Shown here in pieces: positions 35,558 through 38,416 of a stretch of DNA of 38,416 nucleotides. The position numbers and the translations under genes were made by a program. Position 1 is the first letter of the stretch. Every line of letters starts with the position of its first letter. Under the pieces are notes generated by a model, which was not told the DNA's origin, did no database searches, and saw only the letters and a program-made list of their open reading frames with translations. The stretch spans positions 1 through 38,416 of the forward strand of contig NTJL01000008.1 in NCBI GenBank assembly GCA_002457485.1, in the 5' to 3' direction. Source of the stretch: Pelagibacterales bacterium MED-G42. Its GTDB lineage: Bacteria; Pseudomonadota; Alphaproteobacteria; Pelagibacterales; Pelagibacteraceae.

Positions 35558-36400
35558 ATGATTGATAAAACAGCCGTTTTTTGTATCCCAGTAAAAAATG
35601 AGTCATCAAATATTAAAAGTCTATTTAAGACTTTAGATAAAATAACAAAATCATTTAAGGATTATTTTATAATTTTTGTAGAGTCAGACTCATCTGATAA
35701 CTCAAATATTTTGATAAAAAAATTTTTACAAAATAAAAAAGGAATTTTGCTTAACAAAAGTTTAAAACATATCAGTAATAGGGTTGCTAGGTTAGCAATA
35801 AGCAGGAATGAATATTTAAAATATATAAAAAATAATGATAAATTATTAAATTTTGACTTTATGATTGTACTAGATTGTGGAGGAGTTAATAACAATCTAA
35901 ATTCAGATAAATTAGAAAAAACTATTTCACAAAATCAGGAATTTATAGGTATTTTTCCTACACAAAGAATGTTCTATTATGATATTTGGACATTGAGAAT
36001 TAAAGATTTGATTAATTATGATTGTTTTGAAGAATTATTTAAAATTTACAAATACAAAAAAAATATTAAAAAAACATTTTATAAATTAATAGGTAAATTT
36101 ATGTTAATTAATTACTTTATAAAATCACAAAAAATTAGAGTAATTTCTGCTTATGGTGGAATGGCAATATATAGATTAAATAAAGTTATTGAGTTTACAT
36201 ATGATAGCAATAATGGGAAAAATTGCGAACACGTTGAATTTAATAAAAAAATTTCAAATAAATATGGTGATTGTTTAATTATAGATAAAAATTTGACTAA
36301 TTCTTACGGGTTGAATATCCATACTATAAATATTTTTCTTTGTAGTGTTTCAAATTTTTTTGCAAAAAGATTTATTAAAAAAATAATATGCAATTTTTAG
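35558..36400 (+). CDS. Glycosyltransferase-like protein (GT2/CAP59-like)
   Basis: A 280-aa GT-A-like protein. CIPVKNESSNIKSLFKTLDKI and FVESDSSDNSNILIKKFL give the nucleotide-binding half. NRVARLAISRNEYLKYI followed by FDFMIVLDCGGVNNN resembles the R-x-x-RLA-x-x-RN and 'FD...LD' arrangement I recall from fungal CAP59/CMT1 mannosyltransferases (GT69) and bacterial relatives. The expected DxD is replaced by LDCGGVN. The resemblance is from memory and not tested. It overlaps the WecA-like gene by 13 nt, so the two are coupled. Donor and acceptor are unknown. Confidence 0.65.
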   Translation: MIDKTAVFCIPVKNESSNIKSLFKTLDKITKSFKDYFIIFVESDSSDNSNILIKKFLQNKKGILLNKSLKHISNRVARLAISRNEYLKYIKNNDKLLNFDFMIVLDCGGVNNNLNSDKLEKTISQNQEFIGIFPTQRMFYYDIWTLRIKDLINYDCFEELFKIYKYKKNIKKTFYKLIGKFMLINYFIKSQKIRVISAYGGMAIYRLNKVIEFTYDSNNGKNCEHVEFNKKISNKYGDCLIIDKNLTNSYGLNIHTINIFLCSVSNFFAKRFIKKIICNF

Positions 36401-37368
36401 TATATTATATTTTATCTTTTTTAATACTTTTTTTTTTATTTTTTTTTAGGAATAAAATTTGTACAAAATTAAAACTTATTGATTTTCCAAATGACAAAAG
36501 TATTCATAAAAAAAAGGCTTTATTATTTGGAGGTATTTTTTTAATTACAAGTTTATGTTTAAACGTAATTATTTTAATTTTAACAGATAAATTTCAAAGT
36601 AATTTTTTTAATTTTTTTTTAGTTTTTTCATTCTTCTTAATTGCTCTCATAGATGATATAAAAAATCTTAATCCCAACCTTAGAATGATTTTAAGTATAA
36701 TTATTTGCTTCATAGGAGTCGGCATAGACTCAGAGCTTAAAATAAATAGTCTATATTTTTTTTACAATAATAATATTTACCTTAATAACAATTTTTTTTT
36801 TGATTACATATTCTCAATTCTTTGTATTTTGTTGTTTTTAAACGCATTTAATTTTATTGATGGAATTAACGGGTTAGCATCAACTGTAGGATTAAGTTTT
36901 TTTTTATATCTTATAATGAAAAACCCTTCAATTTTCAGCTTTTATCACTTGTTTATAGTTTCTATTATATCTTTTTTATTTATAAATATTAAATATAGAG
37001 TTTTTTTAGGTGACTCTGGAAATTATCTTATCTCAATTAGTATTGCTATAATTCTATTAAAAGAAAATTCTTATCAACCTTCTCTGTATTATGCTGAAGA
37101 AATATTTCTTTTACTTCTTATACCTGGATTAGATATGCTTAGACTTTTTACAGTAAGAATTTTAAATAAAAGTAATCCTTTTAAAGGTGATCAAAACCAT
37201 CTTCATCATAGATTATTTAATAAGTTAGGTAATGTAAAAACTATTTTGATTTATTTATTTATAATAAATTTGCCAGTTTATATATTTTTCATTAGTCAAA
37301 GTTTTTTATATTCTCTTATTTTTATCTCAGTTTCATTTTATTTTATTTTGTTAAAATATACGTCTTAA
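36388..37368 (+). CDS. WecA/MraY-family polyprenyl-phosphate glycosyl-1-phosphate transferase
   Basis: Integral membrane enzyme that starts glycan assembly by moving a sugar-1-phosphate, usually GlcNAc-1-P type, from a UDP-sugar to undecaprenyl phosphate. The 326-aa protein has about 10 helices. The cytosolic motifs are ordered as in the family: FLIALIDDIKNLNPNLRM (DD), NFIDGINGLAS, FLGDSGNYLIS and FKGDQNHLHHRLFNK (HxHH). The HLHHR form points to WecA/WbpL/TagO rather than MraY. It overlaps the upstream glycosyltransferase by 13 nt and the convergent downstream one by 26 nt at the 3' end. Confidence 0.9.
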   Translation: MQFLVYYILSFLILFFLFFFRNKICTKLKLIDFPNDKSIHKKKALLFGGIFLITSLCLNVIILILTDKFQSNFFNFFLVFSFFLIALIDDIKNLNPNLRMILSIIICFIGVGIDSELKINSLYFFYNNNIYLNNNFFFDYIFSILCILLFLNAFNFIDGINGLASTVGLSFFLYLIMKNPSIFSFYHLFIVSIISFLFINIKYRVFLGDSGNYLISISIAIILLKENSYQPSLYYAEEIFLLLLIPGLDMLRLFTVRILNKSNPFKGDQNHLHHRLFNKLGNVKTILIYLFIINLPVYIFFISQSFLYSLIFISVSFYFILLKYTS

Positions 37369-38125
37369 TAATAATATAAGGTAACAAAATAAATGAGATA
37401 AAATTTCTTATATATCTCAAGCTATAAAATGGAATATTTTTATATCCAATGCTTTTATATGTGAGAAGTCTATTTATTTTAGAATCCTGACCATCCCAAG
37501 ATCTAAAAAAACCAATCTTAAAAAAAACAGTTTGAAGAAATGTAATTTTTGAAAAACTGACCCATAATCCATAATCACAGGAATTGTTATACTTATAATC
37601 AAAACCACCGACCTTATTATATAAGCTTTTTCTAAAAGAAACACTTTCCTGTTGTACAAATCCCCATAATGCATGATGTGAATAACCTCTCCTTAAAATA
37701 AATCTGGGATATATATATGGAATACCTGAAAATCTAAAATTTTTTTTTATATAACCGTTGATACCAGATATCCATTGAACTTTAGAATTTTTTTTAAAAA
37801 AATTTGAGACATTATAAACAGCGTTTTTATCAAGTATATCATCAGAATTAATCCAGATTATAATTTCTCCTCTAGCTATTTGTATCCCTTTGTTAATTGC
37901 ATGATACATGCTTTCATCTTTTTCTGATATAAACGTATCAATTTTATCAATATATTTATTTATAATTTCACCAGATCTGTCTGTAGATTTACCATCGATT
38001 AAAATATACTCGTAATTTTTTGAAGTTTGATTTGTAACTGATTGAATTGTTTTTTCTAAAAACTTTTCACCATTTAAATTAGGTGTTATTATACTTACAT
38101 AAGGTTCACTAATTTGTTTTTTCAT
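37343..38125 (-). CDS. Family 2 glycosyltransferase (WcaE-like)
   Basis: A 260-aa GT-A enzyme. YVSIITPNLNGEKFLEKTIQSVTNQTSKNYEYILIDGKSTDRSGEII is the GT2 N-terminal half, EKDESMYHAINKGIQIARGEIIIWINSDD carries the SDD metal site, and the C-terminal part includes HHALWGFVQQESVSFRKSLYNKVGGFDYKYNNSCDYGLWV. A hydrophobic C-terminal stretch (FISFILLPYIIIKTYIL) suggests membrane association. It overlaps the upstream O-antigen ligase gene by 17 nt, so it is coupled to it, and converges on the WecA-like gene. Specificity is unknown. Confidence 0.87.
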   Translation of the reverse strand: MKKQISEPYVSIITPNLNGEKFLEKTIQSVTNQTSKNYEYILIDGKSTDRSGEIINKYIDKIDTFISEKDESMYHAINKGIQIARGEIIIWINSDDILDKNAVYNVSNFFKKNSKVQWISGINGYIKKNFRFSGIPYIYPRFILRRGYSHHALWGFVQQESVSFRKSLYNKVGGFDYKYNNSCDYGLWVSFSKITFLQTVFFKIGFFRSWDGQDSKINRLLTYKSIGYKNIPFYSLRYIRNFISFILLPYIIIKTYILTK

Positions 38126-38416
38126 TATTGATATTGTAATATAGATTTAAAGAGTACAAAAACCAGAGCATTGTGGCATATGAAGTCGTAAATAAACTTC
38201 CATGTGGTTTTAAAGGAAATATATAAGTTATAAACAATGCAAAAAATATTTTTGAGTAAATACCTAAATTATCTTTATTATTAAAATATTTTAATACAGG
38301 ATAAACTATAACTATAATGAACATAAGAAACCCAAATAATCCTGTATCAGACAATAGCTCAACATAAATGTTATGTGGATGGCTTGAACATAAATATTGC
38401 TTACTTTTTGGGTTCA
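38109..38416 (-). CDS. O-antigen ligase/polymerase family protein, C-terminal part
   Basis: The ORF is open to the window edge, so the track's start at 38354 (a TTG) is internal. Reading upstream in frame adds NPKSKQYLCSSHPHNIYVELL, which joins LSDTGLFGFLMF. The SHPHNxYxELLSxTGxxGF pattern is the hallmark periplasmic loop of Wzy/WaaL O-antigen polymerases and ligases. Two to three C-terminal membrane helices follow. The 5' part lies outside the window. Polymerase versus ligase cannot be decided from this part. Confidence 0.82.
   Translation of the reverse strand, partial: NPKSKQYLCSSHPHNIYVELLSDTGLFGFLMFIIVIVYPVLKYFNNKDNLGIYSKIFFALFITYIFPLKPHGSLFTTSYATMLWFLYSLNLYYNINNEKTN

Noticed and set aside
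38109-38354. Stand-alone 81-aa gene
   Set aside because: The reading frame continues to the window edge with an O-antigen ligase signature, so it is the C-terminal part of a larger gene.
29046-38416. Mobile element or prophage as carrier of the island
   Set aside because: No transposase, integrase, terminal repeats or attachment-like direct repeats were seen; the boundary is the 5S gene itself, which suits homologous exchange better.

Overview
The window looks like a piece of a SAR11 (Pelagibacterales, Alphaproteobacteria) chromosome. The DNA is strongly AT-rich and very Lys/Asn/Ile-rich. Genes are packed with overlaps of 1-17 nt or gaps under 15 nt. The order is alphaproteobacterial: ftsH-tilS-cpoB-pal-tolB-tolA-tolR-tolQ-ruvC-yebC, then zapA/DUF4164 divergent from tkt-gap-pgk-fba. 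The organism is inferred from composition and gene order; no database was searched.

Region 1 (1-15843, minus strand after an rpoH tail): one almost unbroken run of about 19 genes. In transcription order it holds a coiled-coil protein, zapA, 5-formyl-THF cyclo-ligase, a YmdB-type phosphoesterase, yebC, a phage-like RuvC, the Tol-Pal envelope machine (tolQRAB, pal, cpoB), tilS, ftsH, folP, glmM, thiD and purA. A clear intrinsic terminator lies between pal and cpoB. ruvA, ruvB and ybgC are absent from their usual places beside ruvC and tolQ.

Region 2 (15897-24147, plus strand): central carbon metabolism (tkt, gap, pgk, class I fba), a ThiE-like protein, efp, an inositol-monophosphatase-family enzyme, L31, the DUF1013/TrcR regulator, S21 and initiator tRNA-fMet. 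The S21 gene seems to start at a rare AUU codon placed 5 nt after a perfect GGAGG. The adjacent initiator tRNA has A29-U41 in place of the first of the three conserved G-C pairs of the anticodon stem.

Region 3 (24150-28915, minus strand): 5S rRNA, a sugar-nucleotide epimerase, L36 (rpmJ), a 36-aa aa3-oxidase subunit IV-like protein, pntA, pntA2, pntB and a short transaldolase. No gap exceeds about 10 nt, so 5S rRNA could head a protein-coding transcript. rpmJ and the subunit IV-like gene are missing from the supplied ORF track.

Region 4 (29046-38416, mixed strands): a surface-polysaccharide island with three GT2-type or GT2-like glycosyltransferases, a GT-C-like membrane protein, GDP-mannose 4,6-dehydratase, a PglK-like ABC flippase, a plant-type GDP-mannose 3,5-epimerase, a WecA/MraY-family initiating transferase and the C-terminal part of an O-antigen ligase/polymerase. 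Its position directly beyond a solitary 5S gene matches the known SAR11 hypervariable region 2, which lies between 23S and 5S; 23S is not in the window. Together these genes would make GDP-mannose-derived sugars, build a lipid-linked glycan, flip it and polymerise or ligate it on the cell surface. I see no CRISPR array, transposase, integrase or riboswitch.
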